Positions 9,009 to 15,739 of a DNA stretch of 64,000 bases are shown in pieces. This DNA is from Terriglobia bacterium (GTDB lineage: Bacteria > Acidobacteriota > Terriglobia > Bryobacterales > UBA6623). The stretch is from positions 124,001 through 188,000 of the forward strand of contig VXMF01000048.1 of NCBI GenBank assembly GCA_009841225.1, written 5' to 3'. A program made the position numbers and the translations under genes. The notes under the pieces were generated by a model. It searched no databases. It was not told where the DNA came from and saw nothing but the letters and a program-made list of their open reading frames with translations. Each line of letters opens with the position of its first letter. Position 1 is the first letter of the stretch.

Positions 9009-9820
9009 GCGGCCTCCGCGTTGGTCAGCCTGCCAAGGCCCATGTTCGTCTTGGCACGCTCGGCGCCGTAGCCCAGGTCTTCCAGCACCTGAGCCAGCTG
9101 CGTCTCTTCGCCGCTGTCGTCACAGCGTGTGGAGATTCCAACGGCCGTCACAGTATCGATGCGACGGTTGACCTCCTCCACTGTGCCTAGCACCGCTTCC
9201 ACCTGATCGAGGGTCGTCTTGATCTCGACAATGGCCGAGAGGATCTTCTCGTCGAGGATGTCCGCTCGGATCTGTCCTGTGCTCTTGTCGGTCATCAAGT
9301 GGGTGATCGGGTTCTTGGCCTCGAACCTCACCCTCATTCGCGCCAGCTCGATCGTCATTTCCTGGATGTCGCGGAAGCGGACCCCTACGCCTGGCCGGCC
9401 GAACTCAATGGTGTAGCCGACCTCGCCGACGCCGACTCGTGGATTGACGTCGTTGGTCTTGACCTCTTCCGTTCCGCGCCCCTTGATGCCGGTCGACTTG
9501 TGCTCCACGACTGGGTCGGAAAAGACCTGCCGGACTAGCCGCGGCATCTCCAATTCGTTCATCACGAAAGCCGCCGTGGGACAGACGTCAGGCTCGGGCT
9601 CGAAGCGGAAACGGAACACTCTCGCGAGCTTGCGCACCGTGCGCACCAGCGTGGGGTTGAGGTGCTCTTGGCTCATCCCTCGGAAGCAGGTGCCGCATTC
9701 GACGCACTCGTCTTGGTTGATCCGAGCGCGGCCAATATCCGGGTCTACGTAGATGGCGCCCATCGGGCAGACCGGCACGCAGTTTGCGCAAGCAACGCAC
9801 TTGTTCGTGTCAATTAGCAT
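9005..9820 (-). CDS. Ferredoxin-like 4Fe-4S protein with split second cluster motif and unknown C-terminal domain
   Basis: About 271 residues from ATG 9820; an in-frame TTG at 9832 is the alternative start. The N-terminus holds a canonical 4Fe-4S motif, CVACANCVPVCP. The second motif begins normally (C-V-E-C-G-T-C), but the fourth Cys (VCPTAAF) comes only after some 30 extra residues that contain a basic helix-like stretch (VRTVRKLARVFRFRF). The C-terminal 160 residues (GEVGYTIEFGRPGVGVRF onward) have alternating hydrophobics and helices suggestive of an alpha/beta regulatory fold, but I do not recognise the family. It overlaps the next gene by ATGA. Calling it an electron carrier for its partner is inference. 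Confidence 0.8.
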   Translation of the reverse strand: MLIDTNKCVACANCVPVCPMGAIYVDPDIGRARINQDECVECGTCFRGMSQEHLNPTLVRTVRKLARVFRFRFEPEPDVCPTAAFVMNELEMPRLVRQVFSDPVVEHKSTGIKGRGTEEVKTNDVNPRVGVGEVGYTIEFGRPGVGVRFRDIQEMTIELARMRVRFEAKNPITHLMTDKSTGQIRADILDEKILSAIVEIKTTLDQVEAVLGTVEEVNRRIDTVTAVGISTRCDDSGEETQLAQVLEDLGYGAERAKTNMGLGRLTNAEAA

Positions 9821-10101
9821 CGATGCATCCAATCCGCACTAGCATAGCCGTGAGCTGTCCGGCGCAGGCGGAATCCAGCTCGCTCGCTCCTGTCGTAGCT
9901 TACCAAGACGGAATCTGGCGACCGGCCCGCTCGCAGCCAGTCGGGTGGTTCTTGAGGCACTGCACAGATCGCTGTCCCAGGTGCGCAGCGGGTGCCACTG
10001 GGCTACTCGATGCCTCTCCCCGAGGCTCTCGTGGCTACGCTCGCCGACCGTAGGCTCAGAGCCTCCGGGGGCGGTCTCGCACATGCTAGAATCCAACGGC
10101 G

Positions 10102-11424
10102 ATGCGGCTTCGCGTTGGAATTCTGGCCTTGCTGTTGCCCCTGGTCGGGGCGGCCCAGCGCCCGCTGGTCATTGAAAACGTGACCTTGGTCGACGGAAGC
10201 GGAGGCCCGCCGACGCTGAACGCCACGGTGATTGTGCTTGGGGGACGCATCGCAGTCATCGGCGAGGGTGGGGCGTACCAGATTTCGGGCGACCCGCGGG
10301 TGATCGATGGGCGGGGAAAGACCTTGGTTCCCGGCATTATCAACTTGCACGGCCATGTCGGGCTGACCAAGGGCTTGGCGCAGTCCCAAGAGAACTACTC
10401 TCGGGAAAACGTCATCGACAACCTGCGGATCTACGCCTCCTACGGTGTGACGACGACTACCAGCCTCGGGACGGACATGGATGCCGTCCTAGGTGTGCGC
10501 AACGACGTGAACCGAGGCACTCTGCCCGGATTGGCTCGAGTCCGCACCGCCTTGCATGGCTTTACGACTCCAAACGGCTACCCCACCCACGTACCGGGCG
10601 TGAAGGGCTTGGCGCTTGAAGTCGCGACACCGGCCGAGGCGCGGCAGCACGTGGATCGGTTGGCGGAAAAAGGTGCCGAGCTGGTGAAGATGTGGGTCGA
10701 TAGCCACCACGGCACGTTCGAAAAGCTCAAACCGTCGGTATGCCGGGCCATCATCGACCAAGCCCACGAGCGTGGGCTGCTAGCGGTGGCGCACCTGTAC
10801 GAACTTGCCGACGCCAAGCTGTTGGTTGAAGCCGGATTGGACATGGTCGTGCACAGCGTGCGCGATGCCGATGTGGACCGCGGGCTGATTCGCAGACTGC
10901 TCGCCCGGGGCGTCACGTACTCGCCCACCCTGACACGCGAACAGTCCACGTATGTGTACGCGGACGGACCTGAATGGCTCGCCGATCCGTTCTTCACCCG
11001 AAGCGTAGAGGCTGGCTTGGTGGACGAGCTGCGCACCAACCTTAGAGACACACAGAGGACGGATCCGGAACTAGAGATCAACCGGGAAAACTTCCGCATG
11101 GCGATGCGCAACCTCAAGACCCTTTCCGATGCGGGCGTCAAGATCGGTTTCGGCACCGACACGGGGCCTCCCGCGCGGTTCGCCGGCTATTTCGAGCACT
11201 GGGAAGCAGAGCTGATGGTCGAGGCGGGCCTGACGCCCATGCAGGTCATCGTGTCGTTCTCGAAAAACGCATCGGAGGCGCTGGGGATCGACCGCGACTT
11301 CGGGACCTTGGCCGAAGGCAAGGTGGCCGACATGATCCTGCTGAACAGCAACCCCCTGGGGAACATCCGAAACTTGCGCGACATCGACACGGTTTTCGTC
11401 GCCGGTCAGCCGGTGGAACGGTAG
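10102..11424 (+). CDS. Exported amidohydrolase, imidazolonepropionase-like
   Basis: A 440-residue metal-dependent hydrolase of the amidohydrolase superfamily. The signal peptide spans the first 18 residues or so (LRVGILALLLPLVGAAQ). The small N-terminal beta-sandwich contains the ENVTLVDGSGG start typical of the family, followed by the barrel: H-x-H in NLHGHVG, Lys in ELVKMWVD as the possible carboxylated bridge, His in AVAHLYE and VHSVRDAD, and the catalytic Asp in FGTDTGPP. The C-terminus (GTLAEGKVADMILLN) closes the sandwich. Family members act as prolidases, organophosphatases or deaminases; the substrate here is unknown. A TAGAAT element at 10087-10092 could be a -10 box, without a good -35. 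Confidence 0.85.
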   Translation: MRLRVGILALLLPLVGAAQRPLVIENVTLVDGSGGPPTLNATVIVLGGRIAVIGEGGAYQISGDPRVIDGRGKTLVPGIINLHGHVGLTKGLAQSQENYSRENVIDNLRIYASYGVTTTTSLGTDMDAVLGVRNDVNRGTLPGLARVRTALHGFTTPNGYPTHVPGVKGLALEVATPAEARQHVDRLAEKGAELVKMWVDSHHGTFEKLKPSVCRAIIDQAHERGLLAVAHLYELADAKLLVEAGLDMVVHSVRDADVDRGLIRRLLARGVTYSPTLTREQSTYVYADGPEWLADPFFTRSVEAGLVDELRTNLRDTQRTDPELEINRENFRMAMRNLKTLSDAGVKIGFGTDTGPPARFAGYFEHWEAELMVEAGLTPMQVIVSFSKNASEALGIDRDFGTLAEGKVADMILLNSNPLGNIRNLRDIDTVFVAGQPVER

Positions 11425-11430
11425 ATCGCT

Positions 11431-12162
11431 TCAGACGCCGTCGGTGAAGGTCCGGCCGAGCCACACGACGCGGCCGAGCACGTCGACGTCCTCGTCCAAG
11501 CTCTCGACTACGTAGGAGAGATTGTCGCTGACGATGAGCCAGCTCGCGCCCTGGCGGCGTAAACGCTTGACAAGCAATTCGCCGCCCCGTCTCAGCGTGT
11601 AGATTCCCCCGTCCTTCAGTTGCGGCGATCGCATGTCCAGCAGGACGCTGTCTCCGTCGTGCAGGGTGGGCTCCATCGAGTCGCCGCGCACTTCGATGAC
11701 CGCTAGGTTGCTGGCGGAGAGGTTCTGCTCGCGAAGCCAGGTCTTGTTGAAGCCTAGGTACCCCTTGACACTCTCATCCAGCACTTCCTCGCCGCTGCCC
11801 GCGGCCGCCAGGACCTCGTAGCGAGGAGCCGATACATACACGACGTTCTGGTCGATCTCGGCGGGCGCTCCCTCGACATCATCCGCGATGCGCCGCGCTT
11901 CGATGGCTAGCCGGTCCAGTTCGCTGGCCAGCTCTCTCGGGTCCATGCGCTTGCCTTCGGGGACGCGGGGCGGGCCTACGTAGAACTCCAAGCCAAGCGC
12001 TTCGCAGACTTCTGACAAGCGACGGCTGCTCGGCGGCCGGCCCTCCAGGATGTAGCGGATGGCGTTGACGGAGAAGCCGTTCTCCTTCGCAAACCGGCTG
12101 GGGTTGCTGCCTTTGCGGTGCAGCGCGTCTTGAATGGCTTGGATGATCTCAGGACCTGACAT
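11431..12162 (-). CDS. XRE-HTH / S24 peptidase repressor (LexA/CI-like)
   Basis: A 243-residue self-cleaving-type repressor. Residues 1-60 are an XRE-type helix-turn-helix (SRFAKENGFSVNAIRYILEG). Residues about 110-240 are an S24/LexA peptidase domain with Ser in RGDSMEPTLHDGD (about 162) and Lys in GELLVKRL (about 199). A possible cleavage pair, Ala-Gly in LAAAGSG, lies near residues 120-122. It is not LexA proper, whose HTH is of a different type; it resembles phage CI or stress-induced repressors. No prophage genes are nearby, so its regulon is unclear. The inverted repeat just upstream (12190-12204) suggests autoregulation. The gene is convergent with the amidohydrolase, 6 bases away. Confidence 0.85.
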   Translation of the reverse strand: MSGPEIIQAIQDALHRKGSNPSRFAKENGFSVNAIRYILEGRPPSSRRLSEVCEALGLEFYVGPPRVPEGKRMDPRELASELDRLAIEARRIADDVEGAPAEIDQNVVYVSAPRYEVLAAAGSGEEVLDESVKGYLGFNKTWLREQNLSASNLAVIEVRGDSMEPTLHDGDSVLLDMRSPQLKDGGIYTLRRGGELLVKRLRRQGASWLIVSDNLSYVVESLDEDVDVLGRVVWLGRTFTDGV

Positions 12163-12174
12163 GGCTCTACCCGC

Positions 12175-12204
12175 AGTATATCGAAATCTATTTTCTCCGA
12201 AAAT
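12175..12204 (-). promoter_or_regulatory. Probable promoter and operator of the S24 repressor
   Basis: The AT-rich stretch stands out in GC-rich DNA. Read on the minus strand, TATACT (12180-12175) is a good -10 box 12 bases upstream of the ATG. A perfect 6-base inverted repeat, ATTTTC-TCC-GAAAAT (12190-12204), overlaps the expected -35 position, whose match to TTGACA is poor. A second ATCTATT copy begins at 12206 after one at 12186. This fits a repressor-controlled promoter, which is inference. Confidence 0.5.
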
Positions 12205-12318
12205 TATCTATTGGTGAAAAAATGTTCCGGCGGTGTCATCCGATCCTGCATCTGGAGGCCGCATAAGGCAACGTCGCTCCGGGCCTGCCCGCGTTCGGAC
12301 CCGGGTTACACTCGGGCC

Positions 12319-13107
12319 ATGGATTACAGTTCAATCGAACTCAGCGTCACGGGCCACGTGGCGCACTTGGTCTTGAACCGACCTGACCGTGCCAACGTCA
12401 TCAACGCCGAGACTTCCCGGGAGCTGCTAGCGGCAGCGATCGAGTGCGATGAGAACCCCGACATCCGAGCGGTATTGATCCGGGCCAACGGACCGATGTT
12501 CTGCGGCGGCGGTGACCTGAAGACCTTCGTCAAGCGCGGCGACGATCTACCGGCCTACCTGAAGGAGACCACGACTTACCTGCACGGCGCGGTCTCGCGG
12601 CTGACCCGGCAGTCCGCGCCGGTGGTCTGCGCCGTGCACGGTTTCGCGGCGGGCGGAGGCTTCAGCCTGGCGATTTCCGGCGATCTTGTCCTAGCCTCGC
12701 AATCGGCCAAGTTCACCATGGCATACACCAAGGCCGGACTGACGCCCGATGGGTCCTCCACGTACTTCCTGCCGCGCCTAGTCGGCCTGCGGCGGGCACT
12801 GGACCTGGCACTCACGAACCGTGTGCTGTCGGCCGACGAGGCTGTGGAGTGGGGCTTGGCGTCGCGGGTCGTTTCCGACGATGATCTCGTTTCTGAGGCG
12901 GAGAAGCTGGCCGCCAGCCTGGCACAGGGAGCGACTTGCGCGCTCGGCACGGCGAAACGCCTGCTGCATGGCGGCTTCGGCGAATCGCTCGAGACGCAGA
13001 TGGAAATGGAGACGCGCGCGATAGCCGATTCAGTGCGCACCCACGACGGTCGCGAAGGAATCCTCGCGTTCGTCGAGAAGCGGCGGCCAGCGTTTACGGG
13101 CTCCTAG
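12319..13107 (+). CDS. Enoyl-CoA hydratase/isomerase family protein
   Basis: A 262-residue crotonase-fold protein; ATG 12319 is chosen because the first conserved strand (VTGHVAHLVLNRPDRAN) follows directly. The oxyanion-hole segments are present: FCGGGDLKTF, and HGFAAGGGFSLA where the Gly-rich loop binds the thioester carbonyl. PDGSSTYFLPRLVG is the typical third segment; the first position equivalent to the catalytic Glu of true hydratases is not obvious, so isomerase or another crotonase activity is possible. It acts on an acyl-CoA in the cytoplasm. No other beta-oxidation genes are adjacent. A second family member is at 22212. Its stop shares the four bases CTAG with the convergent M19 gene. 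Confidence 0.88.
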   Translation: MDYSSIELSVTGHVAHLVLNRPDRANVINAETSRELLAAAIECDENPDIRAVLIRANGPMFCGGGDLKTFVKRGDDLPAYLKETTTYLHGAVSRLTRQSAPVVCAVHGFAAGGGFSLAISGDLVLASQSAKFTMAYTKAGLTPDGSSTYFLPRLVGLRRALDLALTNRVLSADEAVEWGLASRVVSDDDLVSEAEKLAASLAQGATCALGTAKRLLHGGFGESLETQMEMETRAIADSVRTHDGREGILAFVEKRRPAFTGS

Positions 13108-14381
13108 GCACCGCCCGCCAGCGCGGCGCGAGCTACTCTCAGCACGTTTCCGCCCAAGATCTTGCGAATGGACTCGTCGGAGTAGCCTCGCTGCACCATG
13201 CCCACGGTGAACAGCGGCCAGTTGGTCCAGGCCAGGCTCTGCGTCATGGAAGCGTCTGTGACGAAATCGTCTTCTGGCCACAGGGCGGCGAAACGTGTTC
13301 GTCTCGGGCCTGTCCTCGGCAGCTTGCGCGCCTCGGCCTCTGTGAATTGCGAGCGGTAGGCGACATCCGTGCCGATCGCCACGTGGTCGGAGCCGAGCAG
13401 CTTGACGGCGTAGTCGATATGGTCCAACAGCGCTTGGATGTCTCCGCCCCGCCGGAGGAAGCGCGAAATGCAGCAGATGCCGACGAGTCCATCTGTGTCT
13501 GCGATCGCCCGCATCACCTCGTCCGGCTTGGAGCGAATGTGACTGTAGATCCCCGCGCAGGTGGTGTGGCTGGCGACCATCGGCTTGGCGGAAGCTCGCG
13601 CAGCGTCGAGGCTGGTTTGCCACCCAGAATGGGCCACGTCTACGATCACGCCGATTCGGTTCATCTCGGCGACAGCGGCGCGGCCGAAGTCGCTCAGGCC
13701 GCCGTTCGCCGTCTCGGCACAGCCATCACCGAGCCGGTTTCGGCGGTTATACGTGACGTGCATCATACGGATCCCGAGTTGATAGAAAATTCGGACGTAG
13801 CGCAGTTCATCCTCGACCGAGACCCATTGCTGGGTCAGAGGCACGCCGTTGCCAGTGAAGTAGAGGCAACCCACCCCGTCTGCATGGGCTTGTTCGACAC
13901 CCTCTGGGCTAACCGTGCGGCGCAGGACGCCGTCCAGATGGTCCGTCAGGTACGTGAAACGGGCTAGGCGTTTGATCAACCGCAGCGGGTCGCTGCTCTC
14001 TTCGCCGCAATTCTGAAAGATGCAGGTCATGCCGGCTGCATTCCACGCCCGGATGAACTCCTCGCGCTCGGCAGCGACCGTGGCGGCCCGTGTCATCGCC
14101 ATGTCCTCGCTGCGGTCGCGCAGCTCAATGTCCGATCCGCCATCTTTGGCCAGTTCGCGTAGGGCGTCGCCATCAACGGCTGCTCGAGGTGAAAAGCCGT
14201 AAGCGTCGAAAACTAGGGATTCCTTGTGCAGAGCCAAGCCGTAGGAGAGATCTCGATCGCTAGGCTTCAGGATCGAGAGTGCCACTTGGCGGTCGCGCTC
14301 GATCTTGTCATTGGATTGCGAGGACAGCTGGGCGGCGGCAGCCAAGGACCCGCCCGTGCCCAGGAATTGACGTCGATTCAT
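13104..14381 (-). CDS. Membrane-dipeptidase-like (peptidase M19) protein, exported, N-terminal metal ligands missing
   Basis: About 425 residues. ATG 14381 gives a twin-arginine-like start (MNRRQFLGTGGSLAAAA); the longer upstream frame is basic low-complexity sequence overlapping a toxin remnant. M19 features: VIVDVAHSG and VASHTTCAGIYSH (His ligands), VAIGTDVAYRS (Asp), and KILGGNVLRV near the end. The usual N-terminal H-x-D (as in DGHND) is replaced by VFDAYGF, so one metal site may be lost or altered. Family members hydrolyse dipeptides or beta-lactams; activity here is uncertain. The stop lies inside CTAG shared with the enoyl-CoA hydratase gene. Confidence 0.82.
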   Translation of the reverse strand: MNRRQFLGTGGSLAAAAQLSSQSNDKIERDRQVALSILKPSDRDLSYGLALHKESLVFDAYGFSPRAAVDGDALRELAKDGGSDIELRDRSEDMAMTRAATVAAEREEFIRAWNAAGMTCIFQNCGEESSDPLRLIKRLARFTYLTDHLDGVLRRTVSPEGVEQAHADGVGCLYFTGNGVPLTQQWVSVEDELRYVRIFYQLGIRMMHVTYNRRNRLGDGCAETANGGLSDFGRAAVAEMNRIGVIVDVAHSGWQTSLDAARASAKPMVASHTTCAGIYSHIRSKPDEVMRAIADTDGLVGICCISRFLRRGGDIQALLDHIDYAVKLLGSDHVAIGTDVAYRSQFTEAEARKLPRTGPRRTRFAALWPEDDFVTDASMTQSLAWTNWPLFTVGMVQRGYSDESIRKILGGNVLRVARAALAGGA

Positions 14382-14473
14382 GCGTACATCATCCGCGATT
14401 CTGCGCTGGAACGCGCCCTCGAATGCGGCGGCTGATCTTGGGGGGCTTGCGTCTGCCGCGCGAGTGCATGTGC

Positions 14474-14566
14474 TCAGGCCATCGGTAATAGGCGATGTAG
14501 CCGCGGCCCGAATCCGCATCGATTCTTCCGTACGGCGAACATATTTTTGTCGAAGAGGAGCTTCAT
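14474..14566 (-). pseudogene. Remnant of DUF5615-type PIN-like toxin (vapC45-like)
   Basis: The frame starts with an ATG overlapping the stop of the DUF433 gene (ATGA), the usual layout of DUF433/DUF5615 pairs. The first residues, M-K-L-L-F-D-K-N, match the hallmark start of DUF5615 toxins (MKLLFDEN). The frame then loses resemblance and stops after 30 codons instead of the usual 110 or so. The following DNA up to the M19 start gives no continuation in the same frame, so the toxin is truncated or replaced. Identification rests on about eight residues plus position. Confidence 0.55.
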
Positions 14567-14790
14567 CCGGTCGGGATCGAAACAAGCCTGCGCTCACGCT
14601 CCGCCGCGAATGCCAGTGCTGCCCGTATGTCTTCGCGCTCCAAATCGGGTAAGTCCGCTAGGATTTCTGCTTCCGTCATCCCGGCGGCCAAATATTCAAG
14701 AACGTCGTAAACGGTGATCCTCAACCCACGAATGCAAGGCTTGCCGCCTCTCCTATCGGGCTCCAAGGTGATGCGTTCCAAGAGGTCCAT
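14563..14790 (-). CDS. DUF433 antitoxin (VapB45-like)
   Basis: A 75-residue DUF433 protein: the RITLEPDRRGGKPCIRG start and the helix-turn-helix-like segment ITVYDVLEYLAAGMTEAEILADLPDLEREDI are diagnostic. DUF433 proteins are small winged-helix antitoxins that usually pair with a downstream DUF5615 PIN-like nuclease. Here that toxin is broken (remnant at 14566-14474), leaving an orphan antitoxin. TTGACA on the minus strand, about 40 bases upstream, could be a -35 box, but no convincing -10 follows. It may persist as a neutral leftover or protect against a related toxin elsewhere. Confidence 0.85.
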   Translation of the reverse strand: MDLLERITLEPDRRGGKPCIRGLRITVYDVLEYLAAGMTEAEILADLPDLEREDIRAALAFAAERERRLVSIPTG

Positions 14791-14983
14791 GATTCAAATC
14801 CCTGTGCTGCGGAGCGGTTGTCAAGTCCTAATACTATTCCGGACGAGCTAGTTCCGCTAGCGCGCCAATAGGCTGCCTGACCCACCAACTCGTCCAACAC
14901 GATATGCGCTGCCGCCGGGACTTACGGAGAATCACAACTGTCTGCCGGGGCAATCCCTGCGACCCCTCCGAATCATTGATTGG

Positions 14984-15637
14984 CTATGGTCGCTGGAACG
15001 TCGCCCGCATGGCCTCGATCTGTGACCGAGCGAAGCAACCTGAAAGGTGGTCATTCACTAGTCCCATGGCCTGCATGAACGCATACGCGGTTGTTGGTCC
15101 GACGAACGTCCAGCCTCGACGCTTGAGGTCCCTCGACATGGCAGTGGACTCGGGTGTCTTGGTTAACGAGAGCAAAGTGTCATGGTCCAGACAGGGAGGG
15201 CGCGACTGCGGGGAGGGTTCCCAACTCCAGAAGTAGCTGGCCAGCGAGCCTGTCTGGCCGGCCAGCTCGCGGGCCCTTCCGGCGTTGTTGATTGTCGACC
15301 GAATTTTCCCGCGATGTCGCACGATGCCGGGATTCCCGAGCAGACGCTCTACATCTGCGTCGGTAAACTCCGCGACTCGCTCGAAGTCGAAACCCTCAAA
15401 CGCCTCCCGGAAGTTGTCGCGCTTGCGCAGGATCGTCAGCCACGAGAGTCCGGACTGAAAACCCTCGAGACAGATCTTCTCGAACAGCGTCAGATCGTTG
15501 TCGGTCGGCACTCCCCACTCGAGGTCGTGGTAGTCCGTGTAGTCCCGATCTCCAGCGCCCCAGAAGCAACGAGCGTTGCCGTCATGGCCCCGGGACAGAC
15601 CTGGTGCGAGCTCTGGTCCTGCGCTTGGCTGACTCAT
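14984..15637 (-). CDS. tag: DNA-3-methyladenine glycosylase I
   Basis: A 217-residue Tag homologue. CFWGAGDRDYTDYHDLEWGVP is the family N-terminus, containing the first zinc-binding Cys and the YHD-EWG signature. FEKICLEGFQSGLSWLTILRKRDNFREAF is the HhH core, and GWTFVGPTTAYAFMQAMGLVNDH provides the zinc-binding His, completed by CF near the end. The enzyme excises 3-methyladenine from alkylated DNA in the cytoplasm. It stands alone, divergent from the metallo-beta-lactamase-fold gene at 15740. Between them, bases 15695-15719 can form a 7-base stem (TTCAGCC/GGCTGAA). No adaptive-response regulator is adjacent. Confidence 0.95.
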   Translation of the reverse strand: MSQPSAGPELAPGLSRGHDGNARCFWGAGDRDYTDYHDLEWGVPTDNDLTLFEKICLEGFQSGLSWLTILRKRDNFREAFEGFDFERVAEFTDADVERLLGNPGIVRHRGKIRSTINNAGRARELAGQTGSLASYFWSWEPSPQSRPPCLDHDTLLSLTKTPESTAMSRDLKRRGWTFVGPTTAYAFMQAMGLVNDHLSGCFARSQIEAMRATFQRP

Positions 15638-15739
15638 CGCACCTCGCGATCACCTTTCCCATCCTAGTGCGCCAACAGAGGTGGGCAGCGACACTTCAGC
15701 CGTCCCGGCCGAGGCTGAAGAGGAGGGACTGCTAGGATC

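Noticed and set aside
10022..10065. 7-base inverted repeat (GAGGCTC/GAGCCTC) before the amidohydrolase
   Set aside because: Long spacer and no T-run or promoter overlap; likely chance in GC-rich DNA.
12936..13967. 343-codon plus-strand frame opposite the M19 gene
   Set aside because: No motif and codon positions explained by the M19 frame on the other strand.
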